This document shows positions 19,846-28,642 of a stretch of 64,000 nucleotides of DNA, in pieces. Numbering within the stretch: position 1 is the stretch's first letter; each line of letters opens with the position of its first letter. The notes below the pieces were generated by a model. The model was not told the origin of the DNA. It saw only the letters and a program-made list of their open reading frames with translations, and did no database searches. The DNA lies in assembly GCF_008635795.1 (NCBI RefSeq), contig NZ_VWRQ01000007.1, positions 62,001-126,000 of the forward strand, in the 5' to 3' direction. Source of the DNA: Paenibacillus tepidiphilus. Lineage in GTDB: Bacteria; Bacillota; Bacilli; Paenibacillales; Paenibacillaceae. The translations under genes were made by a program, and so were the position numbers.

Positions 19846-19875
19846 ATTCTAACAAAAGCGGCATCAAAACACCAA
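19846..19875 (-). promoter_or_regulatory. Likely sigma-A promoter of lonA
   Basis: TTGGTG, an 18-base spacer and TAGAAT on the minus strand, about 46 bases upstream of the lonA ATG. No CtsR-type operator was recognised next to it. Confidence 0.55.
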
Positions 19876-19992
19876 TAGCTTACACAAAAGCACAGCCCCG
19901 GCGCTGCACTTCAGTTGGTGGTTTCCACGTTTTAGTATCCGCTGCATCGCTGCAGATTATGTCAGGGAGCTCTGTGAGATATACTGTCTTTA

Positions 19993-20024
19993 CAAAAAAA
20001 GAAACGGCAGTCCCCTGCCGCTTC
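19993..20024 (-). terminator. Intrinsic terminator of lonB
   Basis: The minus strand reads AAGCGGCAG, a GGGA loop and CTGCCGTTT, then a T-run. It lies 29 bases past the lonB stop. The rest of the lonB-lonA gap (about 225 bases) holds the lonA promoter and nothing else recognised. Confidence 0.88.
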
Positions 20025-20052
20025 TTCCTTATCCGATATGCTGTTCAGCCGT

Positions 20053-21765
20053 TCAGTTGGCCGCATTGTCTGAAGCGGCGTCCGCTTTAAAAAGCGAAGG
20101 TCCCGCCGAGTATATCTCGCCGGATACCGCAGGCAGCCGCACATCGGCGATCTCGGTTCCGAACAGGTGGAGGAAGACCTCCTCCACGGTCTCCACCGGT
20201 ATAACCTGCAGCGGAGACAGGTCGGCGAAGAGCGACTGCCAGTTGTCCTTCGGAATCAGCACCGTGGTCGCCCCGGCCTGGAAGGCCGCCTCCACCTTGG
20301 CGATGACCCCGCCGACCGGCTTCACCCGGCCGTGGATGCCGATCTCCCCGGTGATCGCCACGGTGTTGTCCACCGGCAGCCGCCGGATGGCCGATACGAT
20401 CGCCGCCGCCATGGCGACTCCGGCGGACGGACCGTCGATCGGCGTGCCGCCGGGGAAGTTGACATGCAGGTCGAAGCGGTCCGGCTCCAGACCCATCAGC
20501 CGCAGCACGGTCAGCACGTTCTCGACCGAGCCTCTGGCCATGCTCTTGCGGCGGATGGTGCGTGAGCCGCCGCCGATCTCTTCTTCATCGACTACGCCGG
20601 TAATATGCAGGCGGCCTTGGCCGCTCTGCGCCGGGGCGGCGGAGACTTCGATCTCCAGCAGTGTGCCCATGCCCGGGCCGTAGACGGCCAGGCCATTCAC
20701 CAGGCCGATCTGCGGTGCAGTCGGCACCTTGCGCTCCGTGCGCAGCGGCAGCTGGCTGCTGCTGGCCACCCATTCCACATCCGCAGCGCTTAAGGTCTCC
20801 CGGCCTTCGGTAAGGGCGAGACCCGCGGCAAGCTGGATCATATTGACCGCCTCGCGGCCGTTGGTTGCATATTGCTGCACGACAGCCACCGCTTCGGGGC
20901 TGGGCTTCAGCCCGATCTTCTGAATCGCGTCGCGCGAGATAACGGCGATCTCCTCCGGCAGCAGCGGCCGGAAGTAGATCTCCATGCAGCGCGAGCGCAG
21001 CGCCGGCGAAATCTCCTCCGGCGACCGGGTCGTAGCGCCTACCAGCCGGAAATCGGCTGGCAGGCCATTTTGAAAGATATCGTGAATGTATGCCGGTGTA
21101 TTGCTGTCCTCAGAGTTGTAATACGCACTCTCCAGCAGCACCTTCCGGTCTTCCAGCACCTTCAGCAGCTTGTTCATCTGAATCGGATGCAGCTCGCCGA
21201 TCTCATCAAGGAACAGAATGCCGCCGTGCGCCTTGGTAACCGCTCCCGGCTTCGGCTGCGGTACCCCGGCAATGCCCATGGCTCCCGCTCCCTGATAGAT
21301 GGGATCATGCACCGAGCCGATCAGCGGATCGGCAATCCCCCGCTCGTCAAAACGCGCGGTCGTGGCATCAATCTCCGTAAATTTGGCATCGGTTTTGAAG
21401 GGAGACAGCGGGTTCTTCTTTGCTTCCTCCATCACGACACGCGCAGCGGCCGTCTTGCCGATACCGGGCGGCCCATAGATGATGACATGCTGCGGATTTG
21501 CGCTGCACAGAGCCGCCTTCAGGGCACGCAGCCCGTCCTTTTGACCGACGATATCACCGATGGAAGCCGGACGCGTCTTCTCCGAAAGCGGTTTGGTCAG
21601 CGAGATCATCCGCATTTTGCGCATCTTGTCCAGCTCCTTGCGTGATTCACGCTCCACCGCCGATTTATTGGTCTTCTGCCCCCGCAGCTGGTTCCAAAAA
21701 TAAACGCCGATAACCAGCGCAAAAAAGAGCTGGACGAGCATCACCAATATTCCTAATTCTCCCAT
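20053..21765 (-). CDS. lonB: LonB, membrane-anchored ATP-dependent protease
   Basis: A 570-residue Lon-like protease. A single N-terminal membrane helix (about 3-23) replaces the large N-domain of LonA. The AAA+ module has IIYGPPGIGKTAAARV and ILFLDEIGEL, and the protease domain has the catalytic Ser in IDGPSAGVAMAAA with the Lys in the VGGVIAKVEAA segment. I start it at the ATG at 21765, seven bases after GGAGGG, not five codons upstream. In Bacillus subtilis LonB is made in the forespore under sigma-F and localises to the membrane; similar use here is inferred. It is separated from clpX by ispG and the small sigma-like genes. Confidence 0.94.
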   Translation of the reverse strand: MGELGILVMLVQLFFALVIGVYFWNQLRGQKTNKSAVERESRKELDKMRKMRMISLTKPLSEKTRPASIGDIVGQKDGLRALKAALCSANPQHVIIYGPPGIGKTAAARVVMEEAKKNPLSPFKTDAKFTEIDATTARFDERGIADPLIGSVHDPIYQGAGAMGIAGVPQPKPGAVTKAHGGILFLDEIGELHPIQMNKLLKVLEDRKVLLESAYYNSEDSNTPAYIHDIFQNGLPADFRLVGATTRSPEEISPALRSRCMEIYFRPLLPEEIAVISRDAIQKIGLKPSPEAVAVVQQYATNGREAVNMIQLAAGLALTEGRETLSAADVEWVASSSQLPLRTERKVPTAPQIGLVNGLAVYGPGMGTLLEIEVSAAPAQSGQGRLHITGVVDEEEIGGGSRTIRRKSMARGSVENVLTVLRLMGLEPDRFDLHVNFPGGTPIDGPSAGVAMAAAIVSAIRRLPVDNTVAITGEIGIHGRVKPVGGVIAKVEAAFQAGATTVLIPKDNWQSLFADLSPLQVIPVETVEEVFLHLFGTEIADVRLPAVSGEIYSAGPSLFKADAASDNAAN

Positions 21766-21931
21766 AGGTCTTCCCTCCACTTTCCTCTCACTATTGTCAG
21801 CACGCCTTGACTACTACTAGGTAGTATAGCCTTTTCAGAAATTCATAAACCGGGCGCTCTCTTCATTTTTTTGTATGTTACAGGAAAAAATTCACTTTTC
21901 GATATATACATTGCTCTATTTCATGATATTA

Positions 21932-21949
21932 TAAGAACAAATGTTCTTA
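21932..21949. promoter_or_regulatory. LexA/DinR-type SOS box
   Basis: An 18-bp palindrome, TAAGAAC-AAAT-GTTCTTA, contains GAAC-N4-GTTC with the inner four bases matching R-N-R-Y, as in the Bacillus DinR consensus CGAACRNRYGTTYG; only the outer C/G are missing. It lies 78 bases upstream of the sigma-like GTG start and 167 bases upstream of lonB, overlapping a possible -10 (TATTAT at 21927-21932). It could control either gene; the sigma-like gene is closer. Confidence 0.7.
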
Positions 21950-22026
21950 CTATTGGTTGTAAATTCCTTTTTTATCCTCCCTACATATAAACGAAGCAAT
22001 GTACTCACAGAAAGGGGAATTCAATA

Positions 22027-22353
22027 GTGAGCGCTTATGAGGAATGTAAACAGGAGATTTATCGGATTGGCTGGAGAGTGCAGTATAAGGCAAGGAAAAT
22101 TCATTCACGGGAGTTCTCGCTTTTTGACAATCAACCCGTTGACTATAATTTCACAGCCCATTCCGATTCAAAGATTTGCGTGGAAGAATTGTTAAATACG
22201 CTCCCGGTTCATGGAAAGACAATTCTCTGCAAGCTTTATCTTCAAGGCATGACAGAGCACGAGGTGGCCCAGGAATTACAGATCAGTCAACAGGCGGTGA
22301 ACAAATGCAAGAAAAAGATGCTGCGCAGCTTATCACAGATCACGAATTCTTAA
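22027..22353 (+). CDS. Small sigma-70 region-4-like protein (half sigma factor)
   Basis: A 108-residue protein starting at GTG behind AAAGGGGAA. The C-terminal half (about 52-104) reads as sigma region 4: LLNTLPVHGKTILCKLYLQG, then a helix-turn-helix in MTEHEVAQELQISQQAVNKC. No region 2 is present in the protein; a full ECF sigma would be about 160-200 residues. The next gene, overlapping by 49 bases in another frame, encodes a 78-residue protein like RsoA, the region-2-type partner of sigma-O in Bacillus subtilis. The pair therefore looks like a two-subunit sigma factor. It interrupts, on the opposite strand, the tig-clpX-lonB-lonA neighbourhood. No target promoter was recognised in the window. 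Confidence 0.72.
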   Translation: MSAYEECKQEIYRIGWRVQYKARKIHSREFSLFDNQPVDYNFTAHSDSKICVEELLNTLPVHGKTILCKLYLQGMTEHEVAQELQISQQAVNKCKKKMLRSLSQITNS

Positions 22354-22541
22354 CCCTGCTGCAGGAAGCCAAGCTCAAAAAGCCTGAAGCTACTTTGCAG
22401 CTCCTTCATTTATTCAGGGAGGATATTCTGAACATAAGCCGGTATATTCATCTCCCCAAAGAGGATGCGATCTCTACAATTACGTTGGAATTTCTTGAAT
22501 TCATCCAGCAGAGAGAATCTAGACCCAAGGGTGAACCATAA
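22305..22541 (+). CDS. RsoA-like co-sigma factor (HTH_16/region-2-like), 78 aa
   Basis: A 78-residue protein beginning at an ATG inside the upstream gene, after AGGCGGTGA. Its core, FLTLLQEAKLKKPEATLQLL followed by FREDILNISRYIHLPKEDAI, follows the pattern of the N-terminal part of sigma region 2 as seen in RsoA (79 residues in Bacillus subtilis) and in conjugative-element HTH_16 proteins. RsoA supplies the contact with the beta-prime clamp helices, while its partner supplies region 4. The 49-base overlap implies tight co-translation and a fixed ratio. Assignment rests on length, pattern and partnership, not on an alignment I could run. Confidence 0.62.
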   Translation: MQEKDAAQLITDHEFLTLLQEAKLKKPEATLQLLHLFREDILNISRYIHLPKEDAISTITLEFLEFIQQRESRPKGEP

Positions 22542-22595
22542 AATAATTGTGGGTGAATCGAACAGTCTGCGCTCTAATCAATTTATGCCCAAATC

Positions 22596-22640
22596 AAAAA
22601 GCCCCCCGCTACGGTTTCCCGTTACGGAGGGGCTTTCTAT
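22596..22640. terminator. Bidirectional terminator between the half-sigma pair and ispG
   Basis: AAAGCCCC pairs with GGGGCTTT, with further pairing inside (CCG/CGG arms) and A- and T-rich flanks on both sides. It can end both the plus-strand sigma-like transcript and the minus-strand ispG transcript. Confidence 0.85.
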
Positions 22641-22668
22641 ATCTGCAAAGATAATGGCTGCATGCTCT

Positions 22669-23799
22669 TTAGGCTTCTGTCTGCACAGCGGGTGCCAGCC
22701 CGGCGTGACTGCGTCCCGGAATCTCCCCGGTCCGTTCAAAATGCTCGACAATGACGTCGATTTCCTTCTTCAGCTCGGAGACAAGCTCGGCTTCAGGAAC
22801 CTTGCGGATCATCTTGCCATAGCGGAACAACAGACCTTCACCGCGGGCGCCCGCGATGCCAATGTCAGCTTCGCGTGCCTCGCCTGGGCCGTTCACGGCG
22901 CAGCCAAGGACCGAGACCTTGATCGGCACCTTCAGCTTGGAGATGTACTCCTCTACTTCGTTGGCGATGGAGAACAGGTCAATGTCCAGACGGCCGCAGG
23001 TCGGGCAGGAAATCAGGGTGGCGGCGTTCGAGATCAGACCAAAGGTCTTCAGCAGCTCACGGGCCACCTTCACCTCTTCTACCGGATCGGCACTGAGCGA
23101 GATCCGCACGGTACTGCCGATGCCCATGGAGAGCAGCGCACCGATGCCTGCGGAGCTCTTGACTGTACCGGCGAACAAGGTGCCGGATTCGGTAATGCCC
23201 AAATGCAGCGGATAAGGGATGACCTCAGCCGCCTTGCGGTAGGCTTCGATGGCCATCGGCACATCGGATGCCTTCAGAGAGACGATGATATCATGGAAAT
23301 CGAGCTCTTCCAGAATGCCGATGTGATAGAGGGCACTCTCTACCATTGCATCGGCGGTAGGATAGCCGTATTTCTCCAGCAAATGGTTCTCCAAGGAACC
23401 GGCGTTCACCCCGATACGGATCGGAATGCCCTTGTCCTTGCAAGCCTTAACGACCGCTTCCACCTTGTCGCGGCGGCCGATGTTGCCCGGATTGATCCGC
23501 ACCTTGTCGATGCCGTTCTCAATGGCGAGCAGCGCCAGCTTATAGTTAAAATGAATATCCGCAACCAGCGGAATATGAATGCGTGCTTTGATTTCCTTGA
23601 TCGCTGCGGCCGCTTCCTCATTGTTCACGGTTACGCGTACAATTTGACAGCCCGCTTCCTCCAGCCGCAAAATCTCGGCAACCGTTGCTTCCACATCAGC
23701 GGTTTTGGTCGTACACATGCTTTGAATAGCAACCTCGTTGTTTCCCCCGATGATGACCCCGCCGACATTGACAGGACGGGTCTGGTGTCTCAAATACAT
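22669..23799 (-). CDS. ispG: 4-hydroxy-3-methylbut-2-enyl-diphosphate synthase (flavodoxin/ferredoxin)
   Basis: A 376-residue enzyme of the MEP isoprenoid pathway that reduces methylerythritol cyclodiphosphate to HMBPP using a [4Fe-4S] cluster. The TIM-barrel part starts with [20 protein letters not shown]; the cluster ligands are in SCPTCGR and [12 protein letters not shown] in the C-terminal third. Length matches bacterial IspG of the short type. I start it at the ATG at 23799, six bases after GGGGGAG; longer upstream frames lack such a site. It sits between clpX and the half-sigma genes, behind a hairpin leader. Confidence 0.96.
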   Translation of the reverse strand: MYLRHQTRPVNVGGVIIGGNNEVAIQSMCTTKTADVEATVAEILRLEEAGCQIVRVTVNNEEAAAAIKEIKARIHIPLVADIHFNYKLALLAIENGIDKVRINPGNIGRRDKVEAVVKACKDKGIPIRIGVNAGSLENHLLEKYGYPTADAMVESALYHIGILEELDFHDIIVSLKASDVPMAIEAYRKAAEVIPYPLHLGITESGTLFAGTVKSSAGIGALLSMGIGSTVRISLSADPVEEVKVARELLKTFGLISNAATLISCPTCGRLDIDLFSIANEVEEYISKLKVPIKVSVLGCAVNGPGEAREADIGIAGARGEGLLFRYGKMIRKVPEAELVSELKKEIDVIVEHFERTGEIPGRSHAGLAPAVQTEA

Positions 23800-23817
23800 G
23801 GTTTTCTCCCCCATAAC

Positions 23818-23874
23818 GATCAAAGCTCCACCTGTACTCCAGCAATCAGCCGAAGACAGGTGGAGGCAGTGATC
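23818..23874 (-). other. Long hairpin in the clpX-ispG gap
   Basis: CTCCACCTGT and ACAGGTGGAG form a perfect 10-bp stem with a 20-base loop, extended by outer GATCA/TGATC arms. It ends 18 bases before the ispG start, leaving its ribosome binding site free. The following T-run is only three bases, so it is a poor terminator; it may attenuate read-through from clpX or protect ispG mRNA. Confidence 0.6.
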
Positions 23875-23919
23875 AATATTGTCAGGCAGCTGCGTCTGCA
23901 CATCCTCAGATGAGAAAGA

Positions 23920-25176
23920 TTAGGCGCTCTCCTCTTTTTTCTTATCCTTCTTGATGCCCAGCTCAGGCACAGCCTTCTCCTGCACGACCTGCTCGGTAAT
24001 GACACAATCCTTGATGTCATCGCGCGAAGGCACCTCGTACATCACGTCGAGCATGATGCTCTCGATGATTGCCCGCAGACCGCGTGCGCCCGTGTTGCGT
24101 TTGATGGCTTCCTTGGCGATGGCTTCCAGCGCCTTCGGCTCGAACTTGAGTGCAACATTGTCCATCTCCAGCAGCTTGACGTATTGCTTAGTCAACGCGT
24201 TCTTCGGCTCGGACAGAATACGCACCAGCGTATGCTCATCGAGCGGCTCCAATGTTGAGATGACTGGCAGACGGCCTACAAATTCAGGGATCAGACCGAA
24301 TTTGAGCAGGTCTTCCGGAAGAACCATCGACAGGTACTCGCCCGGCTTCAAATCCTTCTGGCCTTCCATAGCGGCGTTGAAGCCGATGACCTTTTTGCCG
24401 ATGCGGCGTTTGATCATTTGCTCCAGACCGTCAAATGCACCGCCTACAATGAACAGAATGTTCGTTGTATCGATCTGAATGAATTCCTGGTGCGGATGCT
24501 TGCGTCCGCCCTGCGGCGGAACGGAAGCAACGGTGCCTTCCAGAATCTTCAGCAGCGCCTGCTGTACGCCTTCCCCGGAAACGTCGCGGGTAATGGACGG
24601 GTTCTCGGATTTACGTGCAACCTTATCGATTTCGTCAATATAGATAATGCCGCGTTCGGCTTTCTCCACATCGTAATCGGCAGCCTGGATCAGCTTCAGC
24701 AGAATGTTCTCAACATCCTCACCGACATAGCCGGCTTCGGTCAGAGAAGTGGCATCTGCGATCGCAAACGGCACATTGAGAATCTTCGCCATCGTCTGGG
24801 CGAGCAGCGTCTTACCCGAGCCTGTCGGGCCGAGCAGCAGAATGTTACTCTTCGTCAGCTCGACGTCTTCGATCTTGCTCTGGCTGTTGACGCGCTTGTA
24901 ATGATTGTAAACGGCAACGGAGAGGGATTTCTTCGCCTGCTCCTGTCCGATAACATACTGGTCGAGAATATCGCGGATTTCCTTAGGCTTCGGAATATCC
25001 TTCAGATCCAGCTCTTCCTCGTGGCCGAGTTCCTCTTCCACAATCTCCGTGCACAGCTCGATGCATTCGTCACATATATAAACGCCGGGACCGGCTACGA
25101 GCTTACGGACCTGCTCTTGCGATTTACCGCAAAAAGAACATTTCAATTGCCCTTTTTCGTCGTTAAATTTAAACAT
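23920..25176 (-). CDS. clpX: ATP-dependent Clp protease ATP-binding subunit ClpX
   Basis: A 418-residue AAA+ unfoldase that feeds substrates to ClpP. The zinc-binding domain has Cys13, Cys16, Cys35 and Cys38; Walker A is GPTGSGKT (116-123), Walker B is IIYIDEID, and the sensor and ClpP-contact loops are in the expected places. The C-terminus is Lys/Glu-rich. It starts 12 bases after the clpP stop, so clpP and clpX are probably one transcript, unlike Bacillus subtilis where clpP is elsewhere. Confidence 0.98.
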   Translation of the reverse strand: MFKFNDEKGQLKCSFCGKSQEQVRKLVAGPGVYICDECIELCTEIVEEELGHEEELDLKDIPKPKEIRDILDQYVIGQEQAKKSLSVAVYNHYKRVNSQSKIEDVELTKSNILLLGPTGSGKTLLAQTMAKILNVPFAIADATSLTEAGYVGEDVENILLKLIQAADYDVEKAERGIIYIDEIDKVARKSENPSITRDVSGEGVQQALLKILEGTVASVPPQGGRKHPHQEFIQIDTTNILFIVGGAFDGLEQMIKRRIGKKVIGFNAAMEGQKDLKPGEYLSMVLPEDLLKFGLIPEFVGRLPVISTLEPLDEHTLVRILSEPKNALTKQYVKLLEMDNVALKFEPKALEAIAKEAIKRNTGARGLRAIIESIMLDVMYEVPSRDDIKDCVITEQVVQEKAVPELGIKKDKKKEESA

Positions 25177-25188
25177 CTTACCACCCCT

Positions 25189-25779
25189 TTAAGATATGAT
25201 CGATGAAGTGAGTATCTGGTCGATTAACCCGTATTCCTTCGCTTCTTCCGCGCTCATGAAGTTATCGCGGTCTGTATCCCGTTCGATTTTCTCAAGGGGT
25301 TGACCTGTGCGCTCCACATATATCTGATTCAGCTTCTGTCTCGTCTTGAGAATCCAGTCGGTATGAATCCAAATGTCGGAAGCCTGCCCCTGGACGCCGC
25401 CGAGCGGCTGATGAATCATAACCTCGCTGTTGGTGAGCGCGTACCGCTTACCGGGCGCTCCGGCCGTAAGCAGGAGTGAACCCATGCTGGCCGCCATCCC
25501 TACGCAAATCGTCGATACATCCGGTTTGATGTATTGCATCGTATCATATATACCCATGCCGGCTGTGACAGAACCACCGGGTGAATTGATATATAAGTGA
25601 ATGTCCTTCTCGGGATCGTCAGCTGCGAGGAACAGCAATTGGGCTATAACCAGATTGGCGACATCATCGTCAATTGCAGTGCTCAGGAAAATGATGCGGT
25701 CCTTGAGCAATCTGGAATAAATATCGTACGAGCGTTCTCCCCGACTCGTGGTTTCTACAATCATAGGTACCAGACTCAT
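25189..25779 (-). CDS. clpP: ATP-dependent Clp protease proteolytic subunit ClpP
   Basis: A 196-residue serine protease with Ser98 (in GMAASMGS), His123 (in MIHQPLGG) and Asp172 (in DTDRDNF). It forms the tetradecamer chamber used by ClpX. I start it at the ATG at 25779 behind an AGAGG/GGTGG region, which gives the usual length; the frame stays open for 41 codons upstream but that part covers the promoters and has no family match. Confidence 0.97.
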   Translation of the reverse strand: MSLVPMIVETTSRGERSYDIYSRLLKDRIIFLSTAIDDDVANLVIAQLLFLAADDPEKDIHLYINSPGGSVTAGMGIYDTMQYIKPDVSTICVGMAASMGSLLLTAGAPGKRYALTNSEVMIHQPLGGVQGQASDIWIHTDWILKTRQKLNQIYVERTGQPLEKIERDTDRDNFMSAEEAKEYGLIDQILTSSIIS

Positions 25780-25828
25780 GCCACCAACCTCTTTTCTCTG
25801 CACAGAATAGTCTTTCCGTTTCAAAAAT

Positions 25829-25857
25829 ATTTTAACACGTTCAAGACAGTATGTCAT
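25829..25857 (-). promoter_or_regulatory. Proximal sigma-A promoter of clpP
   Basis: ATGACA, a 17-base spacer and TAAAAT on the minus strand, about 50 bases upstream of the clpP ATG. No CtsR heptad repeat was seen next to it. Confidence 0.65.
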
Positions 25858-25900
25858 TTTTTCACTGTGCGCGGGAGTCCAGCTTAGAGCGTGTGCCTGC

Positions 25901-25930
25901 ATTATAGCCTAATTGCGCACGGAATGCCAA
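25901..25930 (-). promoter_or_regulatory. Distal sigma-A promoter of clpP
   Basis: TTGGCA, an 18-base spacer and a perfect TATAAT on the minus strand, directly after the tig terminator. It gives clpP a second possible start site. Confidence 0.68.
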
Positions 25931-25955
25931 CTCCTTCTCTCCCCGCACCTGAAAA

Positions 25956-25995
25956 TTAAAAAAAGCAAAGGCACGTAACCTTGATTACGTGCCTT
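25956..25995 (-). terminator. Intrinsic terminator of tig
   Basis: On the minus strand GGCACGTAA and TTACGTGCC form a perfect 9-bp stem around a 6-base loop, followed by TTTGCTTTTTTT. Confidence 0.92.
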
Positions 25996-26073
25996 ATCGC
26001 CATATTATGGAGGCCGCTAGAAGCAGCCTATCTGGTTGATTCAATGCTATGCAGGAGACTTTGGTGCAAGAGC

Positions 26074-27405
26074 TTATTCAGCGCTTGTCTCTTCAGCCGG
26101 AGCTTCTTCGGAAGCTTCCACTTCCACGCTGTTCTCTACGAGGAAATCAATCGTCTTGCGCAGAGCGATTTCTTCCTTCAGACTGCCCAGGGAACCGTTG
26201 GCTGCCAGGATCGTCTTGATTTCTTCCGGAGTGCGTCTGAAGTTCTCAGCCATAGAAGCCAGTTCTTCATTAACTTCTTCTTCAGAAACTTCGATGTTCT
26301 CGGTCTTGGAGATCACTTCGAGCACCAAGTTGTTGCGGACGCGTTTCTCGGCGTCGCCCTTCATCTGCTCTTCCAGATCTTCGCGGGTCTGGCCGGAGAA
26401 GCTCAGGAACATGTCCATGTTCATGCCTTGCTGGCGCAGACGGTTGTCGAAGTCACGAACCATGTTCTGCACTTCGCTGTCGATCATAGCTGCAGGAATT
26501 TCAACTTCAGCGTTGGCTGCCGCTTTGTCGACTACCGCATTCTCGCGGGCACCTTTCAGTTCGTTCTGCTTGCGGGATTCGAGCTGTTTCTTCAGGTCGG
26601 CCTTGTATTCTTCCAGCGTGTCGAACTCGCTCACATCTTTGGCGAATTCGTCGTCCAGCTCAGGGAGCTGTTTGCGCTTGATTTCATGCAGCTTCACTTT
26701 GAATACAGCAGCTTTGCCTGCAAGGTTCTCGGCATGGTAAGCCTCAGGGAAAGTCACTTCTACATCCTTGAAGTCGCCGGTAGCCATTCCTACCACTTGC
26801 TCTTCGAAGCCAGGGATGAAAGAGCCGCTGCCCAGTTCCAGGGAATGGCGTTCAGCCTTGCCGCCTTCGAACGCTTCGCCGTCTACATAGCCGTCGAAGT
26901 CGATAACCGCAGTGTCGCCGTTCTGTGCTGCTTCTTCTTCCACGACAACCAGCTCGGCATGACGCTCCTGCAGACGCTTCAGTTCAGCGTTCAGCTCGTC
27001 TTCGGAAACTTCGGCCTTCTGGGCCGGAACTTCCAGACCTTTGTAATCGCCAAGGGTCACTTCAGGCTTCACTGTTACCTTCGCTTTGAAGATGAAGGAT
27101 TGGCCTTTGGCAAATTGCTCGATGTCCACTTCCGGACGGTCTACAGGGAAAATGTCGGCTTGTTCAACCGCTTCGCTGTAGGCTTCAGGCAGAAGGATGT
27201 CGATAGCATCCTGATACAGGCTCTCTACGCCGAAACGGGATTCAAAAATAACCCGCGGCACTTTGCCTTTACGGAAGCCAGGTACGTTCGCTTTCTTAAC
27301 CACTTTATTAAAAGCTTTGTCGAGCGCTGCCGCTACGCGTTCAGCTTCAACTTCTACTTCAAGAACCCCAAGGTTCTTCTCTATCTTTTCCCAGGTTGCT
27401 TTCAT
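26074..27405 (-). CDS. tig: Trigger factor, ribosome-associated chaperone and PPIase
   Basis: A 443-residue trigger factor. The N-terminal ribosome-binding domain carries the signature GFRKGKVPR near residue 42, the FKBP-type PPIase domain lies at about 160-245 (DTAVIDFDGYVDGEAFEGG), and the helical C-terminal arms run to the end. The last 16 residues are Glu/Ala-rich. It binds nascent chains at the ribosome exit. It is transcribed in the same direction as the downstream clpP-clpX pair but is separated from them by a terminator. Confidence 0.98.
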   Translation of the reverse strand: MKATWEKIEKNLGVLEVEVEAERVAAALDKAFNKVVKKANVPGFRKGKVPRVIFESRFGVESLYQDAIDILLPEAYSEAVEQADIFPVDRPEVDIEQFAKGQSFIFKAKVTVKPEVTLGDYKGLEVPAQKAEVSEDELNAELKRLQERHAELVVVEEEAAQNGDTAVIDFDGYVDGEAFEGGKAERHSLELGSGSFIPGFEEQVVGMATGDFKDVEVTFPEAYHAENLAGKAAVFKVKLHEIKRKQLPELDDEFAKDVSEFDTLEEYKADLKKQLESRKQNELKGARENAVVDKAAANAEVEIPAAMIDSEVQNMVRDFDNRLRQQGMNMDMFLSFSGQTREDLEEQMKGDAEKRVRNNLVLEVISKTENIEVSEEEVNEELASMAENFRRTPEEIKTILAANGSLGSLKEEIALRKTIDFLVENSVEVEASEEAPAEETSAE

Positions 27406-27502
27406 GATATACTTTTCCCTCCAAAAATAGGTTGCATATTGACCTGTAGAACATTCACGTATTCACGCACAGAATAACCATTATATTATATCCAACATTG
27501 CT

Positions 27503-28432
27503 CTAATTATCAAGTAGAGAACTCTTAATGAACCCTTTCAGGTAACGGTATGCCGCCTCGAACTGGAAGCGCATGCTGCCCGTAATCCCGTACATGGTGC
27601 GGGTCTCTTCCTCCTGACGGGTGCCGTTCAGACTCTCGGAGACCATCTGGTGGAGCGCCCCGGCCCAAATATCCAGCTGCTCTTCTTCGCCTTCAACCAG
27701 CTTGCGGTAATGGGAAGTTCCATAAATCGACATTATAAACTGCCCCCACAGCTCCTGGGCAAAATAATAGAGTGTCGGCTCATGTACCTCCGTCTGCTCG
27801 GCGAGCCGCTCCATCACCTGGCTGATCTGCACGGGAAAATCCTCATTAACTAGCGGCACATCCTCGATCTCTATTAATGAAGCTTCCTGTCCGCGCAGCA
27901 GTTGGAGGGTCCCCTGCGCACCTCGCCGCCGCAGCGTCTGCAGCGCACGGAATTGCAGCAGCGGGTGTACGCGTGAACCCTGCAGCCACGCCATAAGCTT
28001 CTCATCCACCTGAGGGCCGTCCAGATATGATAACTGCTCCAGCGCCAGAATCGTCGCCTCCGATAGCGGTTCATTCATGACACGGTTCAGCAGCTTGTCG
28101 GGATATGCCGAATCCTCTTCGAGCTTGGTTCTGGCCAGATGGCGGGCCATGTCCTGCTCATTCATATCCTGATCCTCTGCTGGAGCCTCCCCTTGCGGTT
28201 CATCGCTGCGGATGGCATAGGGAAATGCCGTCTCCAGCCACTCCAGAAGCGAGCGCCATTCCTCGTAATTCCGTTCTTCCTGTCCCTGGCATTGCAGCAG
28301 AAAACGCAGCAGCTCCATCGCCTCGCCGTAGCGTTCGCTCTCCAGCATGACGGTCAGCTGCATCTGGTAGTAATCCAATGTCTTCGGGAACAGTACAATA
28401 TTCTCTTTGGCAGGGGAATTGAAATGATTGAT
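27503..28432 (-). CDS. Conserved unknown cytoplasmic protein upstream of tig, likely ATC start
   Basis: I do not recognise a named family. The product is helical and acidic, with segments resembling TPR-like helical pairs (SERYGEAMELLRFLL, DEKLMAWLQG). The frame has no ATG, GTG or TTG near a ribosome binding site. A strong GGAGG sits eight bases before an in-frame ATC at 28432, giving 309 residues beginning INHFNSPAKENIVLFPKT. The first conventional candidate, a TTG at 28378, has no Shine-Dalgarno and would discard this stretch. ATC initiation is rare; ATT in infC is the known precedent. A sigma-A promoter lies 40 bases upstream of the ATC. Confidence 0.65.
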   Translation of the reverse strand: MNHFNSPAKENIVLFPKTLDYYQMQLTVMLESERYGEAMELLRFLLQCQGQEERNYEEWRSLLEWLETAFPYAIRSDEPQGEAPAEDQDMNEQDMARHLARTKLEEDSAYPDKLLNRVMNEPLSEATILALEQLSYLDGPQVDEKLMAWLQGSRVHPLLQFRALQTLRRRGAQGTLQLLRGQEASLIEIEDVPLVNEDFPVQISQVMERLAEQTEVHEPTLYYFAQELWGQFIMSIYGTSHYRKLVEGEEEQLDIWAGALHQMVSESLNGTRQEEETRTMYGITGSMRFQFEAAYRYLKGFIKSSLLDN

Positions 28433-28471
28433 AAGGGAAACCTCCTTTCATCCGTTTATAGTCAATTGTAG

Positions 28472-28499
28472 ATTATAGCATATCCCTCCCCCTTTTCAA
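28472..28499 (-). promoter_or_regulatory. Sigma-A promoter of the gene at 27503-28432
   Basis: TTGAAA, a 16-base spacer and a perfect TATAAT, with a TATGC extension just before the -10, on the minus strand. Confidence 0.75.
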
Positions 28500-28508
28500 A
28501 AAAACAAG

Positions 28509-28537
28509 TTGAAAAACTTGCGCAGGTGTGATAACAT
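28509..28537 (+). promoter_or_regulatory. Promoter of tRNA-Arg(UCU) copy 1
   Basis: TTGAAA, a 17-base spacer and TAACAT on the plus strand, 32 bases before the first tRNA base. Confidence 0.65.
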
Positions 28538-28569
28538 AATTTTTGCTTGCTTTTCAGTCTCTTATTTAT

Positions 28570-28642
28570 GTCCCAGTAGCTCAGCCGGATAGAGCATGCG
28601 CCTTCTAAGCGCACGGTCGGGGGTTCGAATCCCTCCTGGGAC
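28570..28642 (+). tRNA. tRNA-Arg, anticodon UCU (copy 1)
   Basis: A 73-base cloverleaf: acceptor GTCCCAG/CTGGGAC, D arm GCTC...GAGC, anticodon arm TGCGC-CTTCTAA-GCGCA with anticodon TCT, and T arm GGGGG-TTCGAAT-CCCTC with one G-U pair. No CCA is encoded. It reads AGA codons. It is followed at once by tandem repeats whose units end in a copy of its 3' tail. Confidence 0.97.

Noticed and set aside
22465..23913. 482-codon plus-strand frame opposite ispG
   Set aside because: Antisense shadow crossing the bidirectional terminator; ispG has its full family motifs.
25981..27477. 498-codon plus-strand frame opposite tig
   Set aside because: Fully antisense to trigger factor, which has clear domains, promoter context and terminator.
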